Assembly (NCBI RefSeq): GCF_039521925.1
Contig: NZ_BAAACY010000099.1
Location: forward strand, 24,864-88,863
Direction: 5' to 3'
DNA from: Virgibacillus salarius
Lineage (GTDB): Bacteria; Bacillota; Bacilli; Bacillales; Amphibacillaceae
DNA: 64,000 bases
The notes under the pieces were generated by a model. It searched no databases and was not told the DNA's origin. It worked only from the letters and a program-made list of their open reading frames with translations. Numbering within the stretch: position 1 is the stretch's first letter; each line of letters begins with the position of its first letter. The translations under genes were made by a program, and so were the position numbers. Positions 27,897 to 36,769 of the stretch are shown here, piece by piece.

Positions 27897-28289
27897 TTAC
27901 CTTCCTCCCCTTAAAGCTGTTTGTAAACTACCAAACTTACCATTTATGCGGTCGACTAATGCTTGATAATAGATCTGATTTTCTGCTAATTCTGCCATCT
28001 CTTTGTCAACATCCACATTATTGCCATTATGACCGTAAGAAGTGTTTTGCTTCGTAACTGTCTTATAGGAATTAGAATTATTTTGAAAGGAAAGATGTTT
28101 AGAATTAGTTCGTTTCGCCTCTATGTTTGAAGCCATTGCATCGGATAATACATTTTTAAACACGACGTCTTTTGCCTTATAATTTGGTGTGTCAATATTT
28201 GCAAGATTCGTTGAAATTGCCCGGTTTTTGGCAGAGGCATAATTTAACGAATTTTCTAGCGTATGGATAGTTCCACCAAATAGACTCAC
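27897..28289 (-). CDS. flgB: Flagellar proximal rod protein FlgB
   Basis: First gene of the fla/che operon, 130 residues. The N-terminal region LENSLNYASAKNRAISTNLA and IDTPNYKAKDV, and the C-terminal ALVDRINGKFGSLQTALRGGR, are typical of FlgB. It starts with GTG at 28289 behind AGGAGG. It defines the 5' end of the operon; the 420 bases upstream up to codY hold the promoter region and the codY terminator. Confidence 0.97.
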   Translation of the reverse strand: MSLFGGTIHTLENSLNYASAKNRAISTNLANIDTPNYKAKDVVFKNVLSDAMASNIEAKRTNSKHLSFQNNSNSYKTVTKQNTSYGHNGNNVDVDKEMAELAENQIYYQALVDRINGKFGSLQTALRGGR

Positions 28290-28644
28290 ATTGATCCCTC
28301 CTAAAAAGTTACGTTTGCATTACGACAGACATAAAATATTGCTTGTCTACGAATAGTTTAAGTCATATGTTTGCCAAAGTCTATTACTTTTCGACATTTT
28401 CCTCAGAAAGAACAAAATATGGTTAATTTTGCATAGGCCAATTTTACCATATTACTACCTATTTTTGTTAATTAATTTTTTTAAACTTGAAAATCGTAAG
28501 TTAAAGTAGGATTTTTATGTCGAAATTGCAAGAATAACTAAATTTTAAATTATACCTAGTTCTTATGTAATAGAAAATCCTTGTATAAAAAGTCCTGAAA
28601 TTGACCAAAGATTTACTTGACATTTCATGCATAATTACAAACAA
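28290..28644 (-). promoter_or_regulatory. Upstream control region of the fla/che operon
   Basis: A very AT-rich non-coding stretch between the codY terminator and flgB. The best sigma-A candidate on the minus strand is a perfect TATAAT at 28554-28549, with a weak TTTTCT -35 element 17 bases upstream, which would leave a leader of about 255 bases. A TAAA followed about 17 bases later by ATAT near 28355 resembles a sigma-D promoter only loosely. By analogy with B. subtilis, sigma A, sigma D, CodY and SwrA/DegU act here, but I see no convincing CodY box (AATTTTCWGAAAATT with few mismatches). Confidence 0.45.
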
Positions 28645-28673
28645 AAAATCCGAAGCAAAATGCTTCGGATTTT
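28645..28673 (-). terminator. Rho-independent terminator after codY
   Basis: Twelve-base perfect stem AAAATCCGAAGC / GCTTCGGATTTT with a five-base loop, ending in a U-run on the minus strand (and A/T-rich on both sides). It lies 37 bases after the codY stop and separates the codY transcript from fla/che. Confidence 0.93.
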
Positions 28674-28709
28674 CTATTATTTTGACTGTATTCTATAATA
28701 CATATCGTT

Positions 28710-29489
28710 TTATCTTGAACGTAATTTTTCTAATTCAACTAAGAAATTATTGTTAAGTACTTTTATATACGTACCTTTCATACCTAAAGAACGAGACTCA
28801 ATGACACCAGCACTTTCTAATTTTCTAAGCGCATTTACAATAACTGATCTTGTGATCCCAACTCTATCTGCAATTTTACTAGCTACGAGTAGACCTTCGT
28901 TGCCGTTTAATTCTTCAAAAATGTGATCAATAGCCTCTAGTTCACTGTATGATAGCGAGCTGATCGCCATTTGAACAACAGCTTTGCTTCTAGCTTCCAT
29001 TTCAATTTCTTCTGTTTTTTCATGAAGAATTTCCATACCAACAACAGTAGCACCGTATTCAGCTAATAGTAGATCATCCTCACTAAAGCTCTCTGTTAAC
29101 CGTCCTAATACAAGCGTTCCTAATCGCTCTCCGCCACCAATAATAGGTACAATCGTAGTTAGGCCTGATTGGAATAATTCACGGTTTTCGACTGGGAAAA
29201 CAGTTTGTGGACTGTCGATATCTAAGTTAGCTGTAGTCTCATGAATATTAAATAGTCCCTCCGTGTATGCTTCCGGAAATTGGCGATCCTCTAGCATTGA
29301 TTTCATTCTCTCATTTTCAATCTCTTGATTGATTGCAAAGCCTAATAGCTTCCCTCGTCTGCTTAGGATGTAAACATTACCTTTGATAACATCCCTTAAA
29401 GAAGCAGACATGTCATTGAAATCAACTGACTTTCCTGTAGATTTTTGTAGCATAGCATTAATTTTTCTTGCGCGATTTAATAGTTCCAT
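28710..29489 (-). CDS. codY: Global nutrient-responsive repressor CodY
   Basis: CodY senses branched-chain amino acids and GTP and represses stationary-phase genes, including fla/che in B. subtilis. The 259 residues contain an N-terminal GAF-type ligand domain (1-155) and a C-terminal winged helix-turn-helix with ASKIADRVGITRSVIVNALR at about 203-222. The N-terminus MELLNRARKINAMLQK is the usual one. It follows hslU by 26 bases in the xerC-hslV-hslU-codY order, identical to B. subtilis codV-clpQ-clpY-codY. Confidence 0.98.
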   Translation of the reverse strand: MELLNRARKINAMLQKSTGKSVDFNDMSASLRDVIKGNVYILSRRGKLLGFAINQEIENERMKSMLEDRQFPEAYTEGLFNIHETTANLDIDSPQTVFPVENRELFQSGLTTIVPIIGGGERLGTLVLGRLTESFSEDDLLLAEYGATVVGMEILHEKTEEIEMEARSKAVVQMAISSLSYSELEAIDHIFEELNGNEGLLVASKIADRVGITRSVIVNALRKLESAGVIESRSLGMKGTYIKVLNNNFLVELEKLRSR

Positions 29490-29515
29490 AATGATCCTCC
29501 ATTCAACCTTTTAAA

Positions 29516-30913
29516 TTATAGTATATATTGACTTAAATCTTTATTTTTTGCAATAGTACTTAATTTTTCATCGACATATGCTGGAGTTATTTCAATCTTT
29601 TCCATCGTCACATCGGGTGCTTCAAAAGAAAGATCCTCCAGTAATTTTTCCAAAATAGTATGAAGTCGCCTTGCTCCAATATTATCCATTTCCTGATTTA
29701 CTTGATAAGCTATTTCGGCTAATCTATCTACAGCTTCGTCTGTAAATACAACATTTATACCTTCTGTTTTCAATAAAGCCTTATATTGTTTTATGAGCGC
29801 ATTTGATGGTTCCTTTAATATGCGCTTGAAATCTTCTGTTGATAGTTTATCTAGTTCAACCCGGATTGGAAATCTACCTTGCAATTCCGGAATCAGGTCA
29901 GATGGTTTGGACATGTGAAATGCACCAGCAGCTATAAATAGCATATGATCTGTTTTAACAGGTCCATGTTTTGTAACTACAGTGGAGCCTTCAATGATCG
30001 GTAAAATGTCCCGTTGGACCCCTTCTCTAGATACATTTGCACTATGCTCCTGTTTACCAGCAACTTTATCTATTTCATCAATAAATAAGATACCTGATTG
30101 CTCCGCGAGCTGTACTGCCTCTTGAGCAGCCTCTTCCATATCTACAAGCTTGCTTGCTTCTTGCTGAGATAATACTTTTCTTGCTTCTGATACTGGCATT
30201 TTTCGTTTCTTCTTCTTTTTGGGCATGAACTGACTGAAAGCATCCTGCATATTCATCCCCATTTGCTCCATACCAGATCCTTGGAGCATGTCAAACATCG
30301 TAGGAGCTTGTTCTTCTATTTCTACCGATACCATATGGTCTTCTAATTCACCCAGGGCCAATTGATGTTCTACACGTTTCCGCTTATTGCTAATTTCATC
30401 ATCTTTCGGATCATGATCTCCATCTTCATGATTGTCATCTGAATTAGAAGCGAATAACATTTCAAATGGATTTCTAGCATTGTTTTCCTTTTTAGCATGT
30501 GGTACTAGGAGATTTACTAGCTTTTTATTTGCTTCTTTCTCTGCCTTATCTGCAACTTGCTTCATTTTATCTTCTTTTACCATCCGCAAAGACATTTCTA
30601 CTAAATCACGGACCATGGACTCTACATCTCGACCGACATAGCCCACCTCAGTAAATTTAGTTGCTTCTACTTTGACAAATGGAGCTCCAACTAACTTCGC
30701 TAATCGTCTAGCTATCTCCGTTTTCCCAACTCCAGTAGGACCAATCATTAATATGTTTTTAGGAACAATTTCATCCTTTAGCGATTCATCCAGCTTCATA
30801 CGACGGTAACGATTGCGTAATGCCACTGCAACGGATCGCTTAGCGCTGTTTTGACCAATAATAAACTTATCTAACTGTCCCACTATCTGTCTCGGTGTGT
30901 AATCAATACCCAT
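29516..30913 (-). CDS. hslU: ATPase subunit HslU (ClpY) of the HslVU protease
   Basis: AAA+ unfoldase that feeds proteins to HslV. Walker A GPTGVGKT is at residues 58-65, and GILFIDEIDKVAG is Walker B. The I domain between them is rich in Lys, Asp and Glu, and the C-terminus SQYIL is the HslV-activating tail. ATG 30913 is used because GGAGG precedes it and the protein then starts at the conserved MGIDYTPRQIVGQLD. Length is 465 residues. It starts 19 bases after the hslV stop. Confidence 0.96.
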   Translation of the reverse strand: MGIDYTPRQIVGQLDKFIIGQNSAKRSVAVALRNRYRRMKLDESLKDEIVPKNILMIGPTGVGKTEIARRLAKLVGAPFVKVEATKFTEVGYVGRDVESMVRDLVEMSLRMVKEDKMKQVADKAEKEANKKLVNLLVPHAKKENNARNPFEMLFASNSDDNHEDGDHDPKDDEISNKRKRVEHQLALGELEDHMVSVEIEEQAPTMFDMLQGSGMEQMGMNMQDAFSQFMPKKKKKRKMPVSEARKVLSQQEASKLVDMEEAAQEAVQLAEQSGILFIDEIDKVAGKQEHSANVSREGVQRDILPIIEGSTVVTKHGPVKTDHMLFIAAGAFHMSKPSDLIPELQGRFPIRVELDKLSTEDFKRILKEPSNALIKQYKALLKTEGINVVFTDEAVDRLAEIAYQVNQEMDNIGARRLHTILEKLLEDLSFEAPDVTMEKIEITPAYVDEKLSTIAKNKDLSQYIL

Positions 30914-30932
30914 TCTTCCAAAAGGCCTCCTT

Positions 30933-31478
30933 TTAATCAAGTACCTCCAGTGTGATGTGATCATTTGTATATACACATATTTCTCCGGCAATTTCTAATG
31001 CAGATTGAGCGATCTCCCGTGCAGATAATTGACTCGAATACCTTGCTAGAGCTCTTCCAGCACTAAGTGCGTAATTGCCTCCAGAGCCAATAGCCAATAT
31101 GCCATCATCAGGTTCAATGACCTCACCTGTACCAGAAACTAAAAACATACTTTCTTTATTCATTACGATAAGCATAGCTTCCAATTTCCGCAATACCTTA
31201 TCGCTGCGCCACTCTTTTGCTAATTCTACAGCCGCTCTTGCAAGATTTCCATTATATGCTTCTAGCTTAGCTTCAAATTTTTCAAAAAGCGTAAATGCAT
31301 CAGCAACAGATCCAGCAAAGCCAGCAAGTACTTGGCCTTTATATAAAGTACGAACTTTCTTTGCTTTATGTTTCATAACGACCGCATTTCCTAATGTTAC
31401 TTGACCGTCACCGCTCATTGCACATTGACCATTATGCCTTATGGCGAAAATCGTAGTGGCATGCATTTCATTTGTCAC
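30933..31478 (-). CDS. hslV: Protease subunit HslV (ClpQ)
   Basis: Proteasome-like peptidase of 181 residues. The N-terminus is MTNEMHATTIFAIRHNG from a GTG start, so after removal of Met the first residue is Thr2; the E. coli enzyme begins with the catalytic Thr of TTI, while B. subtilis ClpQ has a short extension and uses an N-terminal Ser. Which Thr acts here, Thr2 or the Thr of HATTIF, cannot be told from sequence. Other family motifs are intact: MSGDGQVTLGN, GFAGSVADAFTLFEKFE and AIGSGGNYA. A GAGGTGAGAAGG site precedes the start. Confidence 0.95.
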   Translation of the reverse strand: MTNEMHATTIFAIRHNGQCAMSGDGQVTLGNAVVMKHKAKKVRTLYKGQVLAGFAGSVADAFTLFEKFEAKLEAYNGNLARAAVELAKEWRSDKVLRKLEAMLIVMNKESMFLVSGTGEVIEPDDGILAIGSGGNYALSAGRALARYSSQLSAREIAQSALEIAGEICVYTNDHITLEVLD

Positions 31479-31500
31479 GCCTTCTCACCTCTTTACTCAA

Positions 31501-32412
31501 TTAATAATCATTTGCTCGTGGATGACTTTTCATATATACGCTGCGCAAATGATCTTTTGTAACATGGGTATAAATTTGTGTAGTTGACAAATTCTCATGA
31601 CCAAGTAATTCCTGAACGCTACGTAAATCTGCACCTTCATTTAGTAAATGTGTGGCAAAGGTATGCCGTAACTTATGTGGGTGTACATGAACGGTTAACG
31701 CAGCTCTTTCGACCATCTTGTTCAATACTTCCCTAATTCCACGTGTAGTTATTGGATTTCCCCGATTGTTCAAGAAGACTGCATCCGAAGATTGCTTTGC
31801 TTTAGACAATAACGTATTCCTACCATCCTGTATGTAGGTTTCCAATGCTATTTCAGCAAATTTACCATAAGGAATGTAACGTTCTTTTCTGCCTTTCCCT
31901 CTAACAAATACGGTACCAATGAAGAAATCAATATGCTCCAATGATAGCTGTTGACATTCGCTAACACGCATGCCAGTTGCGTAAAGTAGTTCTAGAATTG
32001 CTTGATCTCTTTGACCTAATGGGTTAGTAAGGTCATTTACCTCAAAAAGCTTCTCCAACTCTTCTTGATACAGAAAACCCGGAATCGTTGTATCCGTTTT
32101 TGGCAATTTCACCTGTACAAACGGATTTCCAGTGAGCACTTCTTCTCTTTCCAAGTATCGGAAAAAAGTTCGAAGACTAGATATTTTTCTAGATACAGAT
32201 CTTCTGCTTAGCTGCCGATTATACAAAGTGTTTAGGAATAAACGGACAACCCTATGATCTACATCAACTAGACTAGATAAACCTTCTGCTGTTAAGAAAT
32301 CGAAAAATATTTCCAGATCATTCAGATAATATTTAACAGTATATGGCGAAGCGTTTTTTTCTATTTGTAAATACTCCTTAAAGGATTGCCAATAATTCAT
32401 ATAATTATTCAA
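31501..32412 (-). CDS. xerC: Tyrosine recombinase XerC (CodV)
   Basis: Site-specific recombinase that resolves chromosome dimers at dif together with XerD. It has an N-terminal SAM-like DNA-binding domain (about 8-95) and a C-terminal catalytic domain with Arg149 (GMRVSE), Lys173 (GKGRKER), His246-x-x-Arg249 (HPHKLRH), His272 (LGHENL) and the nucleophile Tyr281. All catalytic residues are present. Length 303 residues is normal. It is the first gene of the xerC-hslV-hslU-codY unit. The usual upstream neighbour trmFO is missing. Confidence 0.96.
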   Translation of the reverse strand: MNNYMNYWQSFKEYLQIEKNASPYTVKYYLNDLEIFFDFLTAEGLSSLVDVDHRVVRLFLNTLYNRQLSRRSVSRKISSLRTFFRYLEREEVLTGNPFVQVKLPKTDTTIPGFLYQEELEKLFEVNDLTNPLGQRDQAILELLYATGMRVSECQQLSLEHIDFFIGTVFVRGKGRKERYIPYGKFAEIALETYIQDGRNTLLSKAKQSSDAVFLNNRGNPITTRGIREVLNKMVERAALTVHVHPHKLRHTFATHLLNEGADLRSVQELLGHENLSTTQIYTHVTKDHLRSVYMKSHPRANDY

Positions 32413-32699
32413 ATTTTCACCCCGTTAAGCAGCGAATAAATCATAACATAGAAAATAGTGAGAAGCAATAAACTTAACTAAATTGTAACAAAATTCAGAA
32501 TTGATGTCACTTTTAGTTGTTTTTTCCTTTTATAACCCTATAGAAATAAGGTCATATACTTAGCTCTTGACTGTCAAGTATATATCCTTACCAATGCGTT
32601 ATTATATCTGTTTCGAAGTCCATAGTCAACAATTTCTATTCATATTTCACAATTAAATTTCTATAACAGCTCACATACCATTGATATCGGCTATTTGGA

Positions 32700-33011
32700 T
32701 TACTTTATTACACCTAACTTTTTAATTTTCGCTTTTGTATCTTCTGTTCCAAACTTATATAGTTCATGATATATAGTTATTAAATGGTCACTATACGCAG
32801 ATCGTTCAGCATCTGCTCCCCATTCATCAAATGGTTTCACTAAATACTCGATCGCAAGTTCTGCATAGTTGTTTTTTTTCATGAATAACTTCTTAAGCAT
32901 TTCAATCTCTTTTGCATCAGCTATAATTTCATATTCTATACCACTATCAGGAATAGAGATTTCTCGAATATCCTGTGTATCTACAGTTACATAATAATGT
33001 TTTTTTGTCAT
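32700..33011 (-). CDS. Small protein of unknown function between topA and xerC
   Basis: A 103-residue protein starting with ATG 33011 behind AAGGAGG. It starts MTKKHYYVTVDTQDIREISI and ends in KIKKLGVIK, with a beta-rich first third and a helical, charged rest (AKEIEMLKKLFMKK; LITIYHELYKFG). It has no signal peptide, membrane helix or metal site. It resembles small Bacillaceae proteins that carry vague hydrolase-type names, but no hydrolase motif is visible. It stands alone, with 287 bases to xerC and 357 bases to topA on either side, in the place where trmFO is found in B. subtilis. Confidence 0.8.
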   Translation of the reverse strand: MTKKHYYVTVDTQDIREISIPDSGIEYEIIADAKEIEMLKKLFMKKNNYAELAIEYLVKPFDEWGADAERSAYSDHLITIYHELYKFGTEDTKAKIKKLGVIK

Positions 33012-33322
33012 CAGACTTTCCTCCTTATATGCTATTTAGCCTTTTTTTATACATCTCAAACTACTAGTCCTTCATTAACACATAACATAAAAGTAAAACT
33101 GTACTTGCAATCTACTATTCCGGTGAAAGCAAGTTGAACGAGCCATGAAAGAAAGGACAAGCTTAAACTCAGAAGGCTTGGACCCACTACGGAAAGCAGA
33201 AATTATCATACTACGATAGCAAAAAAGCGATGATAATAAGAGTACAAAAGCGTAAGCCCCCGATTAGAAACGTAGCGACTGGGGCTAGACACGGCTCAAC
33301 ACGCCCCTATTTATCAGACTAC
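33012..33322. repeat. Intergenic region with repeat copy A (best seen on the minus strand, 33225-33322)
   Basis: No gene is seen. Read on the minus strand from 33322, it starts TAGTCTGATAAATAGG, then GGCGTGTTGAGCCG, CCCCAGTCGCTACGTTTCTA, ATCGGGGGC and CGCTTTTGT. The same modules recur at 63534-63744, and part of them at 53630-53703. The part at 33121-33225 looks like a more decayed stretch of the same element. A possible weak promoter for the orphan gene (TTGCAA, 17 bases, TGTTAT on the minus strand) lies near 33108-33080. Confidence 0.65.
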
Positions 33323-33368
33323 AAAAAAGAGCTTCCCACAAGTCCCTATTAGACTTATGGGAAAGCTC
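33323..33368 (-). terminator. Rho-independent terminator of topA
   Basis: The hairpin starts directly at the topA stop. On the minus strand GAGCTTTCCCATAAGTC pairs with GACTTGTGGGAAGCTC with one bulge and one mismatch, followed by TTTTTTG. Repeat copy A begins immediately after this U-run. Confidence 0.92.
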
Positions 33369-35447
33369 CTATGTTTGCGGCGCCTCTTTATATTCACATT
33401 GCGTACATTGAATTTGTGTTCCTTTTTTCGATTTCTTCTCAACCAGTAAGTTATCACACTTTGGACATGGTCGAGATATCGGTTTGTCCCAAGAAAGAAA
33501 ATCACACTCTGGAAATCGGTCACAGCCATAAAACACTCGACGTTTTTTCGATTTCCTTTCAACAACATTTCCTTCTTTACATTTTGGACACTTCACTCCG
33601 ATTTCCTTTAATATTGGTTTCGTGTTTCTACATTCAGGAAAATTAGAGCACGCTAAAAACTTCCCATAGCGTCCCATTTTATAAACCATTTCATGCCCAC
33701 AATTTTCGCATTCAATACCGGCAGGCTCATCCTTGATTTCAATTTTTTCCATTTCTTGCTCTGCTTTTTCCAAGCGCTTTGCAAAATCTGTATAAAATTG
33801 ATCAATAATCGTAATCCACTCTGTTTTTCCTTCTTCAATAGCATCCAAATCGCCTTCCATTTTAGCTGTGAAAGCAACATCAATAATCTTAGGGAAAAAC
33901 TCTTCCATTATTTCTGAAACAATTGATCCCAATTCCGTAGGTATAAAGCGTTTGTTATCAATACTTACATAACCTCTACGTTGAATTGTGTCTAAAGTCG
34001 GAGCATATGTGGAAGGTCGTCCAATTCCTAGCTCCTCCATTGTCTTAACTAGCCTTGCCTCTGTATATCTTGGAGGTGGCTGTGTAAAGTGTTGATTTGG
34101 CTTTATATCATTAGCTGTTACTTCCATACCTTCAGATAATTCTGGAAGAAACTTATTATCTTCTTTTTTATTATCGTCCGTCCCCTCAATATATACTTTC
34201 ATAAATCCTTTGAATTTAATCTTAGAACCCGTTGCTCTGAACTCCACTAAATTATTTAAAAGGTGTACAGTCATTGTATCCATTACAGCAGGTGCCATTT
34301 GACTTGCTAAAAACCGTTCCCATATTAATTTGTACAACCTAAACTGATCTCTAGAAAGTATTGGCTTTAAGGATTTAGGATCCCTGCCGACTGATGTAGG
34401 TCGAATTGCTTCATGGGCATCCTGTGCACCCTCTGACTTTTTCTGTTTTTTATTTATACCTAGATACGTTTTCCCATATTGGTCAATAATATAATCCTTT
34501 GCTTCCCCTTTAGCTGTATCGGAGATACGCGTTGAATCAGTACGCATATACGTAATTAAACCTGTTATTCCCCCCGCTTTTTTTCCAAGGTCAATTCCCT
34601 CATATAACTGTTGGGCAATCATCATCGTTTTCTTGGCTTTGAAATTCAGTTTTCTCGCTGCTTCTTGTTGTAATGAAGATGTTGTAAAAGGTAACGCAGG
34701 ATTACGTCTTCTTTCTTTTTTCTTTACTTTATCAACTTTGAATTTTTTCCCCTTGATTTCTTTTAGAATATCGTTTACGTCTTGTTTTGTCTTCAATTCT
34801 TTCTTTTTACCTTTAATTCCATAAAAAGATCCCTCAAAAACATCCTTATCCTTTTGAAATTGTCCTTCAATTGACCAATATTCTTCAGGTTTAAAGTTTT
34901 CAATTTCTTTTTCTCTGTCAATTACAAGTTTTACAGCTACAGATTGAACACGTCCAGCGCTCAAGCCTTTTTTCACTTTTTTCCATAGAAGTGGACTTAT
35001 ATTGTACCCCACAAGCCGATCCAGAATCCTTCTAGCCTGTTGAGCATCCACTAAATCCATATCAATAGATCTTGGATGTTTAAAAGAATCTTTAATAGCA
35101 TCTTTTGTTATTTCATTAAATACAACACGACATTCGGAATGCTCATCAACATCTAATATATGTGCTAGATGCCATGCAATCGCCTCACCTTCTCTATCAG
35201 GGTCGGCTGCAAGATAAACCTTTTTAGCTTTTTTTGCTGCTGATTTTAAGTCTTTGACTACATCACCTTTACCGCGAATCGTAATATACTTTGGTTTATA
35301 TTCATTTTCTGTATCGACAGCCATTTGACTTTTTGGTAAATCCCGAACATGCCCCATGGATGCTTTTACTTTGTATTTTTTCCCTAAATAGCGTTCAATT
35401 GTTTTTGCCTTTGCAGGTGATTCTACGATTACTAGATAATCTGACAT
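33369..35447 (-). CDS. topA: DNA topoisomerase I
   Basis: Type IA topoisomerase that relaxes negative supercoils. The TOPRIM domain includes ADPDREGEAIAWH (about 81-93), and the active-site Tyr300 lies in GLITYMRTDSTRISD. Three C-terminal zinc-ribbon repeats are complete (CENCGH..CSNFPEC, CPKCKEG..CDRFPEC, CPKCDNL..CTQCEY). ATG 35447 with GGGAGG upstream gives the conserved MSDYLVIVESPAKAKTIERY start and 692 residues; the open frame extends further upstream without meaning. It follows dprA, with its own 346-base leader region. Confidence 0.97.
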   Translation of the reverse strand: MSDYLVIVESPAKAKTIERYLGKKYKVKASMGHVRDLPKSQMAVDTENEYKPKYITIRGKGDVVKDLKSAAKKAKKVYLAADPDREGEAIAWHLAHILDVDEHSECRVVFNEITKDAIKDSFKHPRSIDMDLVDAQQARRILDRLVGYNISPLLWKKVKKGLSAGRVQSVAVKLVIDREKEIENFKPEEYWSIEGQFQKDKDVFEGSFYGIKGKKKELKTKQDVNDILKEIKGKKFKVDKVKKKERRRNPALPFTTSSLQQEAARKLNFKAKKTMMIAQQLYEGIDLGKKAGGITGLITYMRTDSTRISDTAKGEAKDYIIDQYGKTYLGINKKQKKSEGAQDAHEAIRPTSVGRDPKSLKPILSRDQFRLYKLIWERFLASQMAPAVMDTMTVHLLNNLVEFRATGSKIKFKGFMKVYIEGTDDNKKEDNKFLPELSEGMEVTANDIKPNQHFTQPPPRYTEARLVKTMEELGIGRPSTYAPTLDTIQRRGYVSIDNKRFIPTELGSIVSEIMEEFFPKIIDVAFTAKMEGDLDAIEEGKTEWITIIDQFYTDFAKRLEKAEQEMEKIEIKDEPAGIECENCGHEMVYKMGRYGKFLACSNFPECRNTKPILKEIGVKCPKCKEGNVVERKSKKRRVFYGCDRFPECDFLSWDKPISRPCPKCDNLLVEKKSKKGTQIQCTQCEYKEAPQT

Positions 35448-35793
35448 TTCTTTTCCTCCCATAAATGAGGTTACCACTAGTACTGATAAGTCCCTCACAA
35501 CAAGGTAGAATACCTTGAAAAGTAGTACATTGATAAAATACATTTCATTGTCTTGCATATATATACTTATTCATCACAAGCATTAAAGCGGATACTTTTT
35601 TCACTCAAAAAAATTTAGAAATCTTCACTAATATTAAATATATACGTTTCATTTGTCAAACATACTGAAATAAATGACCCAAGATTTGTAAAAGTTTTCC
35701 TTACAAAAATGTACCATGTCAAAGAATATTAGTAAAATATCAATGATATAACTTTATTTTTAATCGGCCTATTTCTGCTTTTTTATTAGATAT
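35448..35793 (-). promoter_or_regulatory. dprA-topA intergenic region with a palindrome in the topA leader
   Basis: AT-rich, with no gene. A perfect inverted repeat CAAGGTA-GAA-TACCTTG lies at 35501-35517, about 55 bases before the topA start. It is too far from any U-run to be a terminator and could be an operator or a leader stem. I see no perfect -35/-10 pair. The rest (35580-35790) shows no structure I can name. Confidence 0.5.
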
Positions 35794-36693
35794 CTACCCA
35801 TACGTATTTTGCAATCTTTCCCATTCTTCACGAATATCCTCTTCATGAATAACTAATTTCGCACCATCTTGGATCATTTTATGACAACCTCTAGTTTGCT
35901 CCATTAGTGGTGAACCAGGAACAGCAAAAACGTCTCTCCCTTGTTCCAAGGCTTGATCAACTGTTATTAGTGTACCACTCTTTTCAGTTGCCTCAATAAC
36001 TAATGTACCAAAGCTTAAACCGCTTATTATCCTATTCCTTTCTGGAAAATGGTGACGAGCAGGGGGAGTAGTTGGTGGATACTCAGATAAAACTAATCCT
36101 CGTTTAGTCAGTTCTTGATATAATCGGATATTTTCCTTGGGATAAATATATTGAAACCCTCCACCAAGTACGGCAATTGTATGTCCACTTAGACTTAGAG
36201 TAACTTCATGAGCAAAACGGTCAATACCAATTGCCATACCACTTACTATCACCCATCCCTGCCTAACTAACGGTGGGATAATTGTCCGTACCTTTCCCAT
36301 AGCTTCTCTAGAGGGTTTCCTCGTTCCAATTACACTTAAGGCTGGTGCTTGTGTTAACAAAGATATGTTTCCTAAGGCGTATAAAACAAACGGAGGATCT
36401 TTTATCGTTTTTAATAAAGGTGAAAAGTTGTTATCTAGAAGGGTTATAACGTGATAGTTATGCAAGTCTGTTTCTATTTGCTCTATTAGGGGCTCCGAGT
36501 GGAGATCATTATATAACATTGAAGCATTATTCAGAGGAAGGTGATACAAACGGTTCATTGCTGCAGAAGATAATTTGTAGATCTCTGTGAGGGTAGAATC
36601 AATAAGAAGTAGCTTTCTAATCCATCGCCTTGTAATACCTCGACATCGAGTAATATGAATTAATCGAAACCGAAAATCCGTCAATACGTACAC
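35794..36693 (-). CDS. dprA: DNA processing protein DprA (Smf)
   Basis: DprA loads RecA on incoming single-stranded DNA during transformation. The Rossmann-like core is clear: SVIGTRKPSREAMG, VSGMAIGIDRFAHEV, TIAVLGGGFQYIYPKEN, HHFPERNRIISGLS and SGTLITVDQALEQGRDVFAV. The N-terminal helical region of about 100 residues is weakly conserved. Length 299 is near that of B. subtilis DprA. The start is uncertain (GTG 36693 with GAAGGG very close). It lies between sucD and topA, as in B. subtilis. Confidence 0.94.
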   Translation of the reverse strand: MYVLTDFRFRLIHITRCRGITRRWIRKLLLIDSTLTEIYKLSSAAMNRLYHLPLNNASMLYNDLHSEPLIEQIETDLHNYHVITLLDNNFSPLLKTIKDPPFVLYALGNISLLTQAPALSVIGTRKPSREAMGKVRTIIPPLVRQGWVIVSGMAIGIDRFAHEVTLSLSGHTIAVLGGGFQYIYPKENIRLYQELTKRGLVLSEYPPTTPPARHHFPERNRIISGLSFGTLVIEATEKSGTLITVDQALEQGRDVFAVPGSPLMEQTRGCHKMIQDGAKLVIHEEDIREEWERLQNTYG

Positions 36694-36714
36694 ATCCCTT
36701 CAAAAATTAGAGAA

Positions 36715-36741
36715 GGAGCTGTCCCCAAAAAAGACAGCTCT
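36715..36741 (-). terminator. Hairpin after the sucD region, possible weak terminator
   Basis: On the minus strand GAGCTGTC pairs fully with GACAGCTC around a nine-base loop. What follows is CTTCTCTAATTTTTG, only a weak U-run. It lies about 170 bases downstream of sucD and 22 bases before the dprA start, so it may end or attenuate the suc transcript. Confidence 0.55.
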
Positions 36742-36769
36742 CTCTTCCTACACAACTGAAATATACTCT

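Noticed and set aside
28335..28365. Sigma-D promoter before flgB
   Set aside because: TAAA and an ATAT element are present, but the spacing is short and the GCCG part is missing.
28290..28644. CodY box in the fla/che upstream region
   Set aside because: The best stretches (for example near TTTCTGAGGAAAAT) have too many mismatches to AATTTTCWGAAAATT; control by CodY is plausible from B. subtilis but not shown by this sequence.
30933..31478. Loss of the HslV catalytic threonine
   Set aside because: Thr2 follows the start Met, and the HATTIF region is conserved; the short extension is normal for Bacillus ClpQ.
33369..33568. Minus-strand frame 33314-33568 and plus-strand frames at the topA end
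   Set aside because: They lie in other frames of the zinc-ribbon region of topA and across its terminator; no independent support.
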